DNA from: JBBKXP01 sp038251315
GTDB taxonomy: Bacteria; Pseudomonadota; Alphaproteobacteria; Rhodobacterales; Rhodobacteraceae
Assembly: GCA_038251315.1 (NCBI GenBank)
Contig: JBBSBK010000039.1
Coordinates: 1 to 30,338 of the forward strand
Length of the DNA: 30,338 bases
Direction of reading: 5' to 3'
Shown here: positions 1 to 8,749 of the stretch, piece after piece
How the letters are laid out: each line of letters opens with the position of its first letter
How positions within the stretch are numbered: the first letter of the stretch is position 1
Notes under the pieces: model-generated
Seen by the model: the letters and a program-made list of their open reading frames with translations, nothing else
Told to the model about the DNA's origin: nothing
Database searches by the model: none
Program-made: the position numbers and the translations under genes

Positions 1-772
1 CGCAGCCGCAGGGACACGGGGCGCGGACCGGGCCTAAAAGCGCCGGTAGGGCGGCCACCGTCGCCCGCGCGTGCCCGGCATTGCCGTGCAGGGTGGCGAT
101 GATCGCGCTGATATCCACCGTGCCGTGGTCGGGGTGCCAGCTGTCGTAGTCGGTTATCATCGCGACGGAAGCGTAACAAAGCTCGGCCTCGCGCGTTAGT
201 TTCGCCTCGGGCATGTTGGTCATGCCGATCACGTCGCAGCCCCAGGCGCGATACATCCGGCTTTCAGCGACGGATGAAAACTGTGGTCCTTCCATCGCAA
301 GGTAGGTGCCGCCGCGATGCACGTTCACGCCGGTCCCGCGTGCGGCGGTTTCGCAGGCGTCCATCAGGCGTGCGCAGGTCGGATGCGCGACGCTGACGTG
401 GGCGACGCAACCGGTGCCGAAGAACGATTTTTCCCGCGCGACAGTGCGGTCGATGAACTGGTCGACGATAATGAAATCGCCGGGTGCCATGTCGTCGCGG
501 AACGACCCACAAGCGCTGACGCTGACCACATCCGTCACCCCCAGCCTTTTCAGCGCGTCGATATTGGCGCGGTAAGGCACGGTTGTCGGGCTGTGGACGT
601 GCCCCCGCCCGTGCCGGGGCAGGAATGCCATCGCTACGCCGTCCAGTATCCCGGTCAGTATGTCGTCCGATGGTGTGCCCCAGGGCGAGGTGACGCTGAC
701 CCATGCCGGATCGGTCAGCCCGTCGATATCGTAAACGCCCGATCCGCCGATGATGCCCAGTTTCGTCTGCAT
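1..772 (-). CDS. mtnP: S-methyl-5'-thioadenosine phosphorylase, 3' end cut by window edge
   Basis: Cleaves methylthioadenosine with phosphate to adenine and 5-methylthioribose-1-phosphate in cytosolic methionine salvage and polyamine metabolism. Translating the minus strand from ATG at 772 gives MQTKLGIIGGSGVYDIDGL, the phosphate-binding glycine-rich start of the family. Further on come a PRHGRGH segment, MEGPQFSSVAESRMY, and NMPEAKLTREAELCY followed by TDYDSWH. The NMPEAKL stretch and the TDYDxW motif are what separate MTA phosphorylases from ordinary purine nucleoside phosphorylases. About 257 codons are present of a usual length near 290, so only the C-terminus is missing. An AAGGG lies about 7 nt before the ATG. 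It diverges from the sulP gene across about 160 bp that must hold both promoters. The family call is firm. Confidence 0.93.
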   Translation of the reverse strand, partial: MQTKLGIIGGSGVYDIDGLTDPAWVSVTSPWGTPSDDILTGILDGVAMAFLPRHGRGHVHSPTTVPYRANIDALKRLGVTDVVSVSACGSFRDDMAPGDFIIVDQFIDRTVAREKSFFGTGCVAHVSVAHPTCARLMDACETAARGTGVNVHRGGTYLAMEGPQFSSVAESRMYRAWGCDVIGMTNMPEAKLTREAELCYASVAMITDYDSWHPDHGTVDISAIIATLHGNAGHARATVAALPALLGPVRAPCPCGC

Positions 773-932
773 TGGCGGCCCTTTTCGATCCCCGGTCATC
801 CTTGCCAAATCCCGCCCGGGGCCGCAACCACTGCGTGCGATGCCGGGAAAAATCCACGGCCAAGGGGTGACAATCGGGCCCGCCCTTGCTAGTCGGGCGG
901 CGACACCGACATTTCTGACAGGTAATTCCTTT

Positions 933-2558
933 ATGACCCGCACATTCTGGGCGGCATTTGCCGACCGTATGACCCCGACCGATCCGATCGCCCTGACCCC
1001 GTCCCGTTTGCGCATCGAACTGCTGGCGGGGCTGACCGTCGCACTGGCGCTGGTCCCCGAGGCGGTGGCGTTTGCCTTTGTTGCCGGGGTGCATCCGCTG
1101 GTCGGCCTTTATGCCGCGTTCATTGTCGGCCTGATCACCGCCCTGATCGGTGGGCGGCCGGGGATGATATCGGGGGCGACCGGGGCGTTGGCCGTGGTCA
1201 TGGTCAGTCTGGTGGCACAGCACGGCGTCGAATATCTCTTTGCCACTGTCGTCCTGATGGGTCTGATCCAGATGTTCGTCGGGTTCATGCACTGGGGCAA
1301 GTTCATCCGTCTGGTGCCGCATCCGGTGATGCTGGGCTTCGTCAACGGGCTGGCCATCGTGATCTTTCTGGCGCAATTGGGCCAGTTCAAGGTGCCGGGC
1401 AGTGGGGGCATCGACGCGGCGGGTGGCGGGCATGGGATCGGCGGTGGTGAATGGCTGTCGGGCGTGCCGATGATGTTGATGCTGGGGCTGGTCGCGCTGA
1501 CGATGGCGATCATCTGGGCAGTGCCGCGTGTGACCAAGACGTTTCCCGCACCCCTTGCGGGCATCGGAATCGTTGCGTTGCTGGTCATCGTCCTGGGGCT
1601 GGACGTGCCGCGTGTGGGCGATCTGGCCTCCATCGCTGGCGGGCTGCCGGCGTTTCATCTACCGGGCGTTCCCCTGACGTTCGAGACGTTCCAGATCATC
1701 CTGCCTTATGCGCTGATCCTGTCGGCTATCGGGTTGATCGAAAGCCTGCTGACCCTGAACCTTGTGAGTGAAATGACCGGACGGCGCGGTGGTGCGTCGC
1801 AGGAATGTATCGCCCAAGGGGTCGCCAATACCGTCACCGGCGTATTCGGCGGGATGGGCGGCTGTGCGATGATCGGACAGTCGATGATCAACGTCAAATC
1901 GGGTGGGCGGACCCGCATCGCCGGGATCGCGTCGGCGCTGTTCCTGCTGGCGTTCATCTTGTTCGCCAGCGGGCTGATCGAACAGATTCCGCTGGCCGCA
2001 CTGGTCGGCGTCATGTTCATGGTGGTGATCGGCACGTTTGCGTGGAACAGCCTGACGATCTTGCGCAAGGTGCCGCGGACCGATGCTTTTGTGACCATCC
2101 TTGTGACCATCGTCACCGTCGCCACCGACCTTGCCACCGCCGTCGTGGTCGGCGTCATCGTGTCCGCGCTGGCCTATGCATGGAACAACGCGCGGCGCAT
2201 CTATGCCAGCACATATAACACGCCCGAGGGGGCCAAGGTCTACAAGATCAACGGCCCGCTGTTTTTTGGTTCATCCGAGGGGTTCACCGAACTGTTCCAG
2301 ATCGACGCCGACCCCGAGGTCGTGATCGTCGATTTCGAAGGAAGCCGGGTCGTCGACCAATCGGCCCTGCAAGCGATCGAGGCTGTCGCGTTGCGTTACG
2401 AAACCGCGGGCAAGCGCATCCAACTGCGCCACCTGACCGCCGATTGCCACCGCCTGCTGTCCCGCGCGGGGCACCTGATGGTCGACAGTGACGATGACCC
2501 CGATTACGGCATCGCAGTGGATTACGGGGTGCGGACGGGGATCATCGGCGGGCATTAG
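933..2558 (+). CDS. SulP-family inorganic anion transporter with C-terminal STAS domain
   Basis: Inner-membrane transporter of the SLC26/SulP family, which moves sulfate, bicarbonate or other anions. The substrate cannot be read from sequence. The 541-residue protein opens with a short cytoplasmic N-terminus, then the family signature around GLTVALALVPEAVAFAF and repeated hydrophobic helices to about residue 420. Residues about 430-535 form a STAS domain with VVDQSALQAIEAV, in the position of the regulatory serine loop. I chose ATG 933 rather than upstream in-frame starts because those would extend across the mtnP promoter region with no hydrophobic or family-like sequence. ATG 969 is a possible alternative. 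The last 17 nt overlap, tail to tail, the flavin-reductase-like gene. Confidence 0.92.
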   Translation: MTRTFWAAFADRMTPTDPIALTPSRLRIELLAGLTVALALVPEAVAFAFVAGVHPLVGLYAAFIVGLITALIGGRPGMISGATGALAVVMVSLVAQHGVEYLFATVVLMGLIQMFVGFMHWGKFIRLVPHPVMLGFVNGLAIVIFLAQLGQFKVPGSGGIDAAGGGHGIGGGEWLSGVPMMLMLGLVALTMAIIWAVPRVTKTFPAPLAGIGIVALLVIVLGLDVPRVGDLASIAGGLPAFHLPGVPLTFETFQIILPYALILSAIGLIESLLTLNLVSEMTGRRGGASQECIAQGVANTVTGVFGGMGGCAMIGQSMINVKSGGRTRIAGIASALFLLAFILFASGLIEQIPLAALVGVMFMVVIGTFAWNSLTILRKVPRTDAFVTILVTIVTVATDLATAVVVGVIVSALAYAWNNARRIYASTYNTPEGAKVYKINGPLFFGSSEGFTELFQIDADPEVVIVDFEGSRVVDQSALQAIEAVALRYETAGKRIQLRHLTADCHRLLSRAGHLMVDSDDDPDYGIAVDYGVRTGIIGGH

Positions 2559-3153
2559 GGCGTTCGAGGCCGAAGACCTCGCGCACCACCGCATAGTCGT
2601 GATACCCGAGGCGCGCGAGCGGCTGGTAGCGCGTCACATCGAACCGCCCGTCGACAAGGCAGTCGTCGGCCAGATGCACACCCGTTACTTGCCCGAAGAC
2701 CACCGTATTGTGGTCACCCAGCATCGGCACCACTTGGGTCAACCGACATTCAAGCGCGGCAGGCGCAGCGGCGACGCGGGCGCAGGGGATCGTGGCGCAA
2801 TCCGCCTTTTCCAACCCGGCAAGGGCGAATTCGTCGACTCCGGCGTCCCACGGCCCCGACGTCGTGTTCATCGCGTCTTTGAGGGCGTGGCTGACGATGT
2901 TGACGCAGAACACGCCGGTTTCAAGGATCTGGGCGACGGTGTCCTTGCTGCCGTCGCGATCAGGTTTGGCGCCGCTGGACGCAAACATGATCTGCGGGGG
3001 GTTGTCGGCGACAGCGTTGAAGAACGAATAGGGTGCCAGATTGTCGGCCCCATTCGCGCCGCGCGTCGATATCCATGCGATCGGGCGCGGGCTGACCACC
3101 GCCTTGAACGGGTTATGCGGTAATCCGTGGCCGTTTTCGGGGCGATAGAACAT
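2542..3153 (-). CDS. Flavin reductase-like (FMN-binding split-barrel) protein
   Basis: A 203-residue cytosolic protein of the flavin reductase/DIM6-NTAB type, which binds FMN and commonly serves as the reductase partner of oxygenases. The evidence is the N-terminal PRPIAWISTRGANGADNLAPYS-like stretch (about residues 23-43), followed by FFNAVADNPP and FASSG, typical of the flavin-binding barrel. A later GDHNTVVFGQV segment is the usual C-terminal barrel strand. The start is ATG 3153 (MFYRPENGHGLPHNPFK), which matches the normal N-terminus of this group. The open frame runs far upstream, but that part is non-family arginine/histidine-rich translation across the neighbouring GNAT gene. It is convergent with sulP (17-nt overlap) and divergent from the GNAT gene. 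No partner oxygenase is adjacent. Confidence 0.88.
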   Translation of the reverse strand: MFYRPENGHGLPHNPFKAVVSPRPIAWISTRGANGADNLAPYSFFNAVADNPPQIMFASSGAKPDRDGSKDTVAQILETGVFCVNIVSHALKDAMNTTSGPWDAGVDEFALAGLEKADCATIPCARVAAAPAALECRLTQVVPMLGDHNTVVFGQVTGVHLADDCLVDGRFDVTRYQPLARLGYHDYAVVREVFGLERPNARR

Positions 3154-3225
3154 TATCGGGCCTTTTCGTGAAACTGCCCAAGGGGTAGCGTGGCCCGAGG
3201 CCAAGAACCAGAGGCGACAGCAGGC

Positions 3226-3741
3226 ATGTACGATCTGGTGCAGGAAAGTGCGGACGACTGGTGGGAGGTCGAGGCGCTGTATGACCTTTGTTTCGCGCCG
3301 GGGCGCACTGCGCTGTCGTCCTATCGGCTCCGCGACGGTGTGCCGCCGATCGCGCCGCTGTGTTTCACCGCCCGCGACCGCGACGGGATTCTTGGCGGTT
3401 GTATCCGCAACTGGCCGGTCATGGTGGGCGAAAGGCTGGCTGTCTTGCTTGGCCCGGTCGCGGTGCATCCGACCCGGCAGGGTGAAGGGCTGGGCGCGAT
3501 GATGATGCGCAAATGCCTGAACCGGGCGCATGATCTGGGCTGGGCGCGGGTGCTGCTGGTGGGCGACGCGCCCTACTACCGTCGTTTCGGCTTCAGCAGA
3601 TTGCCCGATGTCGTCATGCCACCGCCGACCAACCCCGACCGGGTGCTGGGCCATGCCCTGTCGCCGGGGGCCTGGGTCGGCGTCAGGGGGCAGGTCCGCA
3701 AGGCGTATGATTGCAAATTCGATCTGTCGCCCCATCTGTAG
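3226..3741 (+). CDS. GNAT-family N-acetyltransferase (YhbS-like)
   Basis: Predicted acetyl-CoA-dependent acyltransferase of unknown substrate, 171 residues. The GNAT core is visible as VAVHPTRQGEGLGAMMM (about residues 79-95), where RQGEGLG is the acetyl-CoA pyrophosphate-binding loop. LGWARVLLVGDAPYYRRFGF follows, a stretch typical of predicted YhbS-type acetyltransferases. The ATG at 3226 starts MYDLVQESADDWW and has a GAGG about 11 nt upstream. A GTG at 3190 would add twelve residues with no family resemblance. The EcsC-family gene begins 3 nt after its stop, so the two are almost certainly cotranscribed. Substrate and physiological role are not inferable. Confidence 0.87.
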   Translation: MYDLVQESADDWWEVEALYDLCFAPGRTALSSYRLRDGVPPIAPLCFTARDRDGILGGCIRNWPVMVGERLAVLLGPVAVHPTRQGEGLGAMMMRKCLNRAHDLGWARVLLVGDAPYYRRFGFSRLPDVVMPPPTNPDRVLGHALSPGAWVGVRGQVRKAYDCKFDLSPHL

Positions 3742-3744
3742 AAC

Positions 3745-4542
3745 ATGAGCCCGCACAAGATGATCCTGGTGAACCCCGACACCCCTCTGACGCCTGAAGC
3801 GACGGCGGAAATCGCTGCCATTGCCGCCCGCCAGCGGCGCGCCAACGGTGTGTTGATGAAGGCAATCAATTTCGTCGGCGGGCAGGTCGAGGAGGGCTTG
3901 CGGATGTTGCCCAAGGGGGTGCGCGGACAGATCGATGCGGCGGCCCGGTCGGCATTGCACCACAGCTATACTGCCGCCAGCCGGTCGCGCGGCGGGGCGC
4001 TGGGCCGGGTTTTGGTCGGTGACCGGATGCACAAGGTCATGGCGACGATCTCGGGCGCTTTGGGAGGCTTGGGCGGCCTGCCGACCGCACTGGCCGAATT
4101 GCCGGTCGCAACCACAATGATCTTTCGCGCCGTGCAGGGCGTCGCCGCCGCCCATGGCGAGGATCCCTTGACCGAGGAAACCCGGCTGGAATGTCTGCGC
4201 GTATTCAGCGCCGGTGGGCCGGGGGCGGCGGACGACGGGGTGAACACGTCCTTTGTCGGGGCGCGGCTGTCATTATCGGGCACGGCGGTCAATGCCCTGA
4301 TCGGCAAGGTAGCCCCCCGTTTCGCCGCCGTCCTGTCGCAGAAACTGGCCACACAGTCGATCCCGGTGCTGGGCGCAGCGGCGGGGGCGGGCACGAATTA
4401 TGCCTTCATCGACTATTATACCGAGATGGCGCATGTGCATTTCGGCTTGCGCGCGCTCGCCCGTCAATTCGACGGCGACGAGGTGCTGACCGAATTCCAC
4501 CGGGTTCTGGCGTCGGCCAAGGTGCCGGTCAACCGGGCCTGA
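3745..4542 (+). CDS. EcsC-family protein
   Basis: A 265-residue protein resembling the EcsC family (named after the third gene of the Bacillus ecs locus; no biochemical activity is established for this branch). Visible features are an N-terminal helical segment, a glycine/alanine-rich stretch around ISGALGGLGGLPTALAELPVATTMIFRAVQGVA (a membrane-associating pair of helices, written here only as a position guide, residues about 100-130), then LECLRVFSAGG and a second glycine-rich stretch near AAAGAGTNYAFIDYYTEMAHVHFGLR. The alternation of amphipathic and glycine-rich helices fits a peripheral or polytopic membrane protein. ATG 3745 lies 3 nt after the GNAT stop. It ends 7 nt short of the convergent Kef-type antiporter gene. 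Confidence 0.8.
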   Translation: MSPHKMILVNPDTPLTPEATAEIAAIAARQRRANGVLMKAINFVGGQVEEGLRMLPKGVRGQIDAAARSALHHSYTAASRSRGGALGRVLVGDRMHKVMATISGALGGLGGLPTALAELPVATTMIFRAVQGVAAAHGEDPLTEETRLECLRVFSAGGPGAADDGVNTSFVGARLSLSGTAVNALIGKVAPRFAAVLSQKLATQSIPVLGAAAGAGTNYAFIDYYTEMAHVHFGLRALARQFDGDEVLTEFHRVLASAKVPVNRA

Positions 4543-4549
4543 CGTTGCC

Positions 4550-6394
4550 TTACGCAGAGCCGTCGTCGTCCTGCATCCGGCCGCGCAACTGGGCCTCCCA
4601 TCCATCCATCAATTCGCGCACACGGGTGACGAAGGGTTCATTCTGGGCGACCGGGATGTCGGGTTGGTGCAGCGGCGCCACCTCGATCATCGCCTGACGA
4701 TCCATCGCGTCGAAATGGGCGATCTTGCGTTCAGCCTCGGCCCGCGTATCGCCAAGCGCCTCGAACGCCGACCGGGCCATGCGCAGCGAACTGTCATAGG
4801 TTTCGCGGATGATGTCGCGGCATCCTGCGGCATACAGGTCATAGACATGGGTGCGGTCGCGCGCGCGGGCCACGACGTGCAGGTTCGGGAAATGCTTGAC
4901 CGCGTAACGGACCATTTCGGTGATCTGGTCCTTGTCGTCAATGGCGATGACCAGCATCCGCGCCTTGGCGATCCCGGCGGCGGCCAGCAGGTCGGGGCGG
5001 CTGGCGTCGCCAAAGTAGATCCGGAAACCAAAACTACGCAGCATCTCCAGTTGCGCCGACGAATAGTCGATGACGGTCGTCGTATGCCCCGCCGCCCGCA
5101 GCGCCCGGTTGACGATGCCGCCGACCCGGCCGTGACCGGCGATGATCACGCTCCCGGTCTCGGTGATTTCATCTGCAGCGCGGGTCTCGGCGAAATCGAA
5201 GCGGGGCGCGATCACCCGATCGTAGAGAATGAACAGGGCCGGCGTCAGCAGCATCGACAACGCGACGATCAGCAGCAGGTTGTCGGCCAGCGCCTGCGGG
5301 ATGACCCCGCTCGCGACGGTGAACGACAGCAGCACGAAACCAAACTCGCCTGCCTGCCCCAAGCCAAGGGCGAAGAGCCATTTGTCGGCCCCGCGCAACC
5401 TGAACAGATAGCCGAGGGCGAGCAACACGGCGATCTTGACCCCGATTACCGCCAGCGTCAGCCCGACGATTACGCCCAGATTGTCCAGCATCAGGGCAAA
5501 GTTGATGCCCGCGCCGACGGACATGAAAAACACCCCGAGCAGCAGGCCTTTAAATGGGTCGATATCGCTTTCCAACTCGTGCCGGTATGCGCTGTTGGCC
5601 AGCACCACCCCGGCGAGAAAGGTGCCGAGTGCAGGTGACAGGCCGACCAGTGACATCAGCAGGGCAATGCCGACGACGATCATCAGCGCGGCTGCGGTGA
5701 ACAATTCGCGCAACCGGGCGGCCGCGATGAACCGAAAGATCGGCCCGGTCAGGAACATGCCGCCGCCGATGACCGCCGCGATGGCCGCCAGCGTCACCAG
5801 CGCCGCCTGCCAGCCTGGCAGCCCATCGACAAGGCTGAGGCCGCCGTGATCGTCGCCATGCGGTACCGATTGCAGCAGGCCCGGCAGCACCAGCAACGGG
5901 ATCAGCGCCAGCATCGGGATCACCGCGATGTCCTGAAACAGCAACACGGCGAAACCAGCCTGCCCGCCGTCGGATTTCATCAGCCCCTTTTCGGTCAGGG
6001 TTTGCAGCACGATGGCCGTCGACGACAGCGACAGAACCAGCCCGACAGTCAACGCCACCGTCCAGCCAAGGCCCAGCGCCATCGCCCCGGCCATGACTGC
6101 CAGCGCCGTGCCGATCACCTGCAACCCGCCAAGCCCCAGCAGCTTTGCGCGCATCTGCCATAGCAGTTTCGGCTCCAGTTCGAGCCCGACGAGGAACAGC
6201 ATCATCACAACGCCGAATTCGGCGAAATGCTGGATCGATTCCACATCGACACCGATCAGGGCAAGGCCCGGACTGATGACGATTCCCGCAATCAGATAGC
6301 CCAGAACCGACCCGAGGCCGAAACGGCTGGCAATCGGCACCGCAGCGACGCCCGCAGCTAGAAAGATGAAGGCCAGAAGCAGGAAATCGGTCAT
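4550..6394 (-). CDS. Kef-type monovalent cation:proton antiporter (CPA2) with RCK/TrkA-N domain
   Basis: Inner-membrane potassium (or other monovalent cation)/proton antiporter of 614 residues. Residues 1 to about 390 are a CPA2 transport domain: FGLGSVLGYLIAGIVISPG, FGVVMMLFLVGLELEP, LSLSSTAIVLQTL and LLFQDIAVIPM, where QD is the conserved ion-binding pair. Residues about 410-525 are a Rossmann RCK domain beginning SVIIAGHGRVGGIV (GxGxxG), which normally binds NAD(H) and gates transport. The C-terminal tail is charged. The start is ATG 6394, whose last two bases overlap the ptsP TGA stop (ATGA). An in-frame start six codons upstream is less likely because of that coupling. KefB/KefC-like glutathione gating is possible but not shown, so I give no symbol. 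Confidence 0.9.
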   Translation of the reverse strand: MTDFLLLAFIFLAAGVAAVPIASRFGLGSVLGYLIAGIVISPGLALIGVDVESIQHFAEFGVVMMLFLVGLELEPKLLWQMRAKLLGLGGLQVIGTALAVMAGAMALGLGWTVALTVGLVLSLSSTAIVLQTLTEKGLMKSDGGQAGFAVLLFQDIAVIPMLALIPLLVLPGLLQSVPHGDDHGGLSLVDGLPGWQAALVTLAAIAAVIGGGMFLTGPIFRFIAAARLRELFTAAALMIVVGIALLMSLVGLSPALGTFLAGVVLANSAYRHELESDIDPFKGLLLGVFFMSVGAGINFALMLDNLGVIVGLTLAVIGVKIAVLLALGYLFRLRGADKWLFALGLGQAGEFGFVLLSFTVASGVIPQALADNLLLIVALSMLLTPALFILYDRVIAPRFDFAETRAADEITETGSVIIAGHGRVGGIVNRALRAAGHTTTVIDYSSAQLEMLRSFGFRIYFGDASRPDLLAAAGIAKARMLVIAIDDKDQITEMVRYAVKHFPNLHVVARARDRTHVYDLYAAGCRDIIRETYDSSLRMARSAFEALGDTRAEAERKIAHFDAMDRQAMIEVAPLHQPDIPVAQNEPFVTRVRELMDGWEAQLRGRMQDDDGSA

Positions 6395-8634
6395 CCCTGT
6401 GTCGCCAGCCACTGCGTGACCGCACCGCGCACCGACTGATCACCGCGCGCCCGCGCCGCGTCGATCACCGCCTTGACCTCGGTCAGATCGACCTGCCGCA
6501 ACAGGTGCTTGACCGGCCCGACCGACGACGGGCGCATCGACAACGACCGCAGACCGATGGCGGCGAAACACAGCGCCTCGACCGGCCGCCCGGCATCTTC
6601 GCCGCAGAACGACAGCGGCGTGCCGGCCATGGCGCAGCGAGCAACGACCATCTCCAGAAACGCCAGAAAGCTCGTGTTCAGGGTATCATACCGCTTGCGC
6701 ACACGTTCATTCTCGCGGTCGGCGGCGAAAAAGAACTGCTTGAGGTCGTTGCCGCCGATCGAGATGAAATCGACCTCGGCAAAGAATTCATCGGGGGCGA
6801 AGGCAAGGCTGGGCGTCTCCAGCATCGCCCCGACCTCGAGCGTTGGGGGTAGCGGATGGCCTAGCACCGTCTCGCGGGCCTTGGCCTTGTCCATCTCGGC
6901 CTTGGCCAGCCGGAATTCGTCCAACTGGGTGACGAACGGAAACATCACCGCCAGCGGCCGCCCGTTCGCCGCGCGCAGCAGTGCCTGCAACTGCATCCGC
7001 AACACGCCGGGTTTATCAAGGCCGACGCGGATCGCCCGCCAGCCCATCGCCGGGTTGGGTTCGTCAAAGGCCTTCATGTAGGGCAACACCTTGTCCGACC
7101 CGATGTCGAGAGTGCGGAACGCGACCCGCTTGCCCTGCGCCGCCGCCATGACCCGCGAATACAACGCCGACAATTCGGCCCGTTTGGGCATCTTGTTGCG
7201 GATCAGGAATTGCAGTTCGGTGCGAAACAGCCCGACGCCTTCGGCGCCCGATCCGACCAGCGAGGGCAGATCGGCCATCAGCCCGGCGTTCATGTTCAGC
7301 GAAATCGTGGTGCCGCAGCGCGCCGTCGCGGGCAGGTCGCGGATGCTGGCGTAGCGTTCCTGCGCCGCCGCCTGCATCGCGATCTTGTCGCGGAACGCCG
7401 ACACGACCACATCGTCGGGGCGCAGATGCACGATGCCCTGATCGCCGTCGACCAGAATGGCATCGCCGTTCAGCGCCTCGGTCAACACCCCCGTGGCGCT
7501 GATCACCAATGGGATCGCCCAGGCCCGCGCGACGATGGCTGCGTGGCTGCCGACCGACCCTTCCTCGAGCACGATACCGCGCAGGATTTTGCCGTAGTCC
7601 AGCAGTTCGCCGGGCCCGATGTTGCGCGCAACCAGCACGGGGTTTTCCGGCATATCGGCCCCGGTATCGGCCCCCTGCCCGGTCAGAATGCGCAGCAGGC
7701 GGTTTGACAGATCGTCCAGGTCATGCAGGCGGTCGCGCAAATAGGCATCGCTCGCCTGCCCCATCCGGGCCCGCGCCAACGATTGTTCCTTTTCGACGGC
7801 CGCTTCGGCGGAAAGGCCGTTTTCCACGTCCGATTCCATCCGGCGCATCCAGCTGCGCGACTGCGCGAACAGGCGATAGGCCTCAAGCACCTCGCGCTGG
7901 TCCCCGTCGATGACCGGCGCACCGTCCAGCATCGCGTCCACCGACCCGCGCAATGTGTCAACGGCATCGCGCAGCCGGGCCACCTCGGCCACCGGATCGT
8001 CAGCGATCGGGTTGGTGACGACGACGCGCGGCTCGTGCAGATAAACCCGGCCTTCGACGGTGCCTTCCTGCGCCGAAGTCCCGCGCAGCAGCACTGGCTG
8101 CTTGTGGCGGGCCGACAGGGCCGCACCTTCGCCGATGAAGGCGCCAAGCTCGGTCATTTCTGCCAAGACCATTGCCACGACCTCGAGCGCGTAAACCTCG
8201 TCTGGGGTGAATTCACGGGCAGCCTTTGACTGCACGACCAAGACACCCAGCGCGTCGCCAAGCCGCTGGATCGGCACCCCGCAAAAGCTGGAATACCGCT
8301 CCTCGCCCGTCTCGGGCATATAGCGGAAACCCTTGGCGGCGGGGGCATCGGCAGTGTTGATAACGCGGCGACTGCGGGCCGTCCGCCCGACGAGCCCTTC
8401 GCCCAGTCGCATCCGGGTCTGGTGAACCGCCTCGGCCTGCAAACCTTCAGTGGCGCAAAGTTCCAGTGTTTCAGGATCGCGGAACAGGTAGATCGAACAG
8501 ACCTCGGCGCGCATCGAGTCAGCGATAAGCCCGACGATGCGGTCCAGCCGCGCCTGCCCCGCCGAATCCTCGGCCAGGGTATCGCGCAGACGACCCAGCA
8601 GCTTGCGGCTGTCGCTTTCCATCCTTTCGGGCAT
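6391..8634 (-). CDS. ptsP: Phosphoenolpyruvate-protein phosphotransferase PtsP (EI-Ntr)
   Basis: First enzyme of the nitrogen-type PTS, taking phosphate from PEP and passing it to NPr and then EIIA-Ntr; cytosolic. The 747 residues show, in order, an N-terminal GAF sensor domain (about 18-165, with VCSIYLFRDPETLELCATEGL), a PEP-utiliser N-terminal domain, a phosphohistidine domain with GSVGSHAAIVARAWAIP (His364 is the expected phosphorylated residue), and a TIM-barrel PEP-binding domain with GVGLFRTE, ISIGGNDLKQ and SFCGEDAG. The GAF domain identifies EI-Ntr rather than sugar EI; in enterobacteria it responds to glutamine and 2-oxoglutarate. ATG 8634 has GAGGAG about 11 nt upstream; ATG 8622 is an alternative. 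The stop overlaps the antiporter start. A lysC neighbour is usual, but here it lies beyond a LysR/cupin pair. Confidence 0.95.
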   Translation of the reverse strand: MPERMESDSRKLLGRLRDTLAEDSAGQARLDRIVGLIADSMRAEVCSIYLFRDPETLELCATEGLQAEAVHQTRMRLGEGLVGRTARSRRVINTADAPAAKGFRYMPETGEERYSSFCGVPIQRLGDALGVLVVQSKAAREFTPDEVYALEVVAMVLAEMTELGAFIGEGAALSARHKQPVLLRGTSAQEGTVEGRVYLHEPRVVVTNPIADDPVAEVARLRDAVDTLRGSVDAMLDGAPVIDGDQREVLEAYRLFAQSRSWMRRMESDVENGLSAEAAVEKEQSLARARMGQASDAYLRDRLHDLDDLSNRLLRILTGQGADTGADMPENPVLVARNIGPGELLDYGKILRGIVLEEGSVGSHAAIVARAWAIPLVISATGVLTEALNGDAILVDGDQGIVHLRPDDVVVSAFRDKIAMQAAAQERYASIRDLPATARCGTTISLNMNAGLMADLPSLVGSGAEGVGLFRTELQFLIRNKMPKRAELSALYSRVMAAAQGKRVAFRTLDIGSDKVLPYMKAFDEPNPAMGWRAIRVGLDKPGVLRMQLQALLRAANGRPLAVMFPFVTQLDEFRLAKAEMDKAKARETVLGHPLPPTLEVGAMLETPSLAFAPDEFFAEVDFISIGGNDLKQFFFAADRENERVRKRYDTLNTSFLAFLEMVVARCAMAGTPLSFCGEDAGRPVEALCFAAIGLRSLSMRPSSVGPVKHLLRQVDLTEVKAVIDAARARGDQSVRGAVTQWLATQG

Positions 8635-8749
8635 GCTGCACCGTGCTCCTCATGACGCACCAGAGGCGGTTAGAGCACAACCGGGGTCGAAGGGGAACGG
8701 GGCATTGGCAATGTTGGGAGTGCAAACCCAGTGGAGTCCGAGACGGCGA

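Noticed and set aside
264..1658. Long minus-strand open frame (464 codons) across mtnP upstream region and sulP
   Set aside because: Its translation is histidine-, arginine- and glutamine-rich without domain signals. It lies opposite the well-supported SulP gene and is a GC-rich antisense artefact.
3154..4155. N-terminal extension of the flavin reductase frame to about 537 residues
   Set aside because: The extra part is antisense to the GNAT and EcsC genes and has no family features. The family N-terminus begins at 3153.
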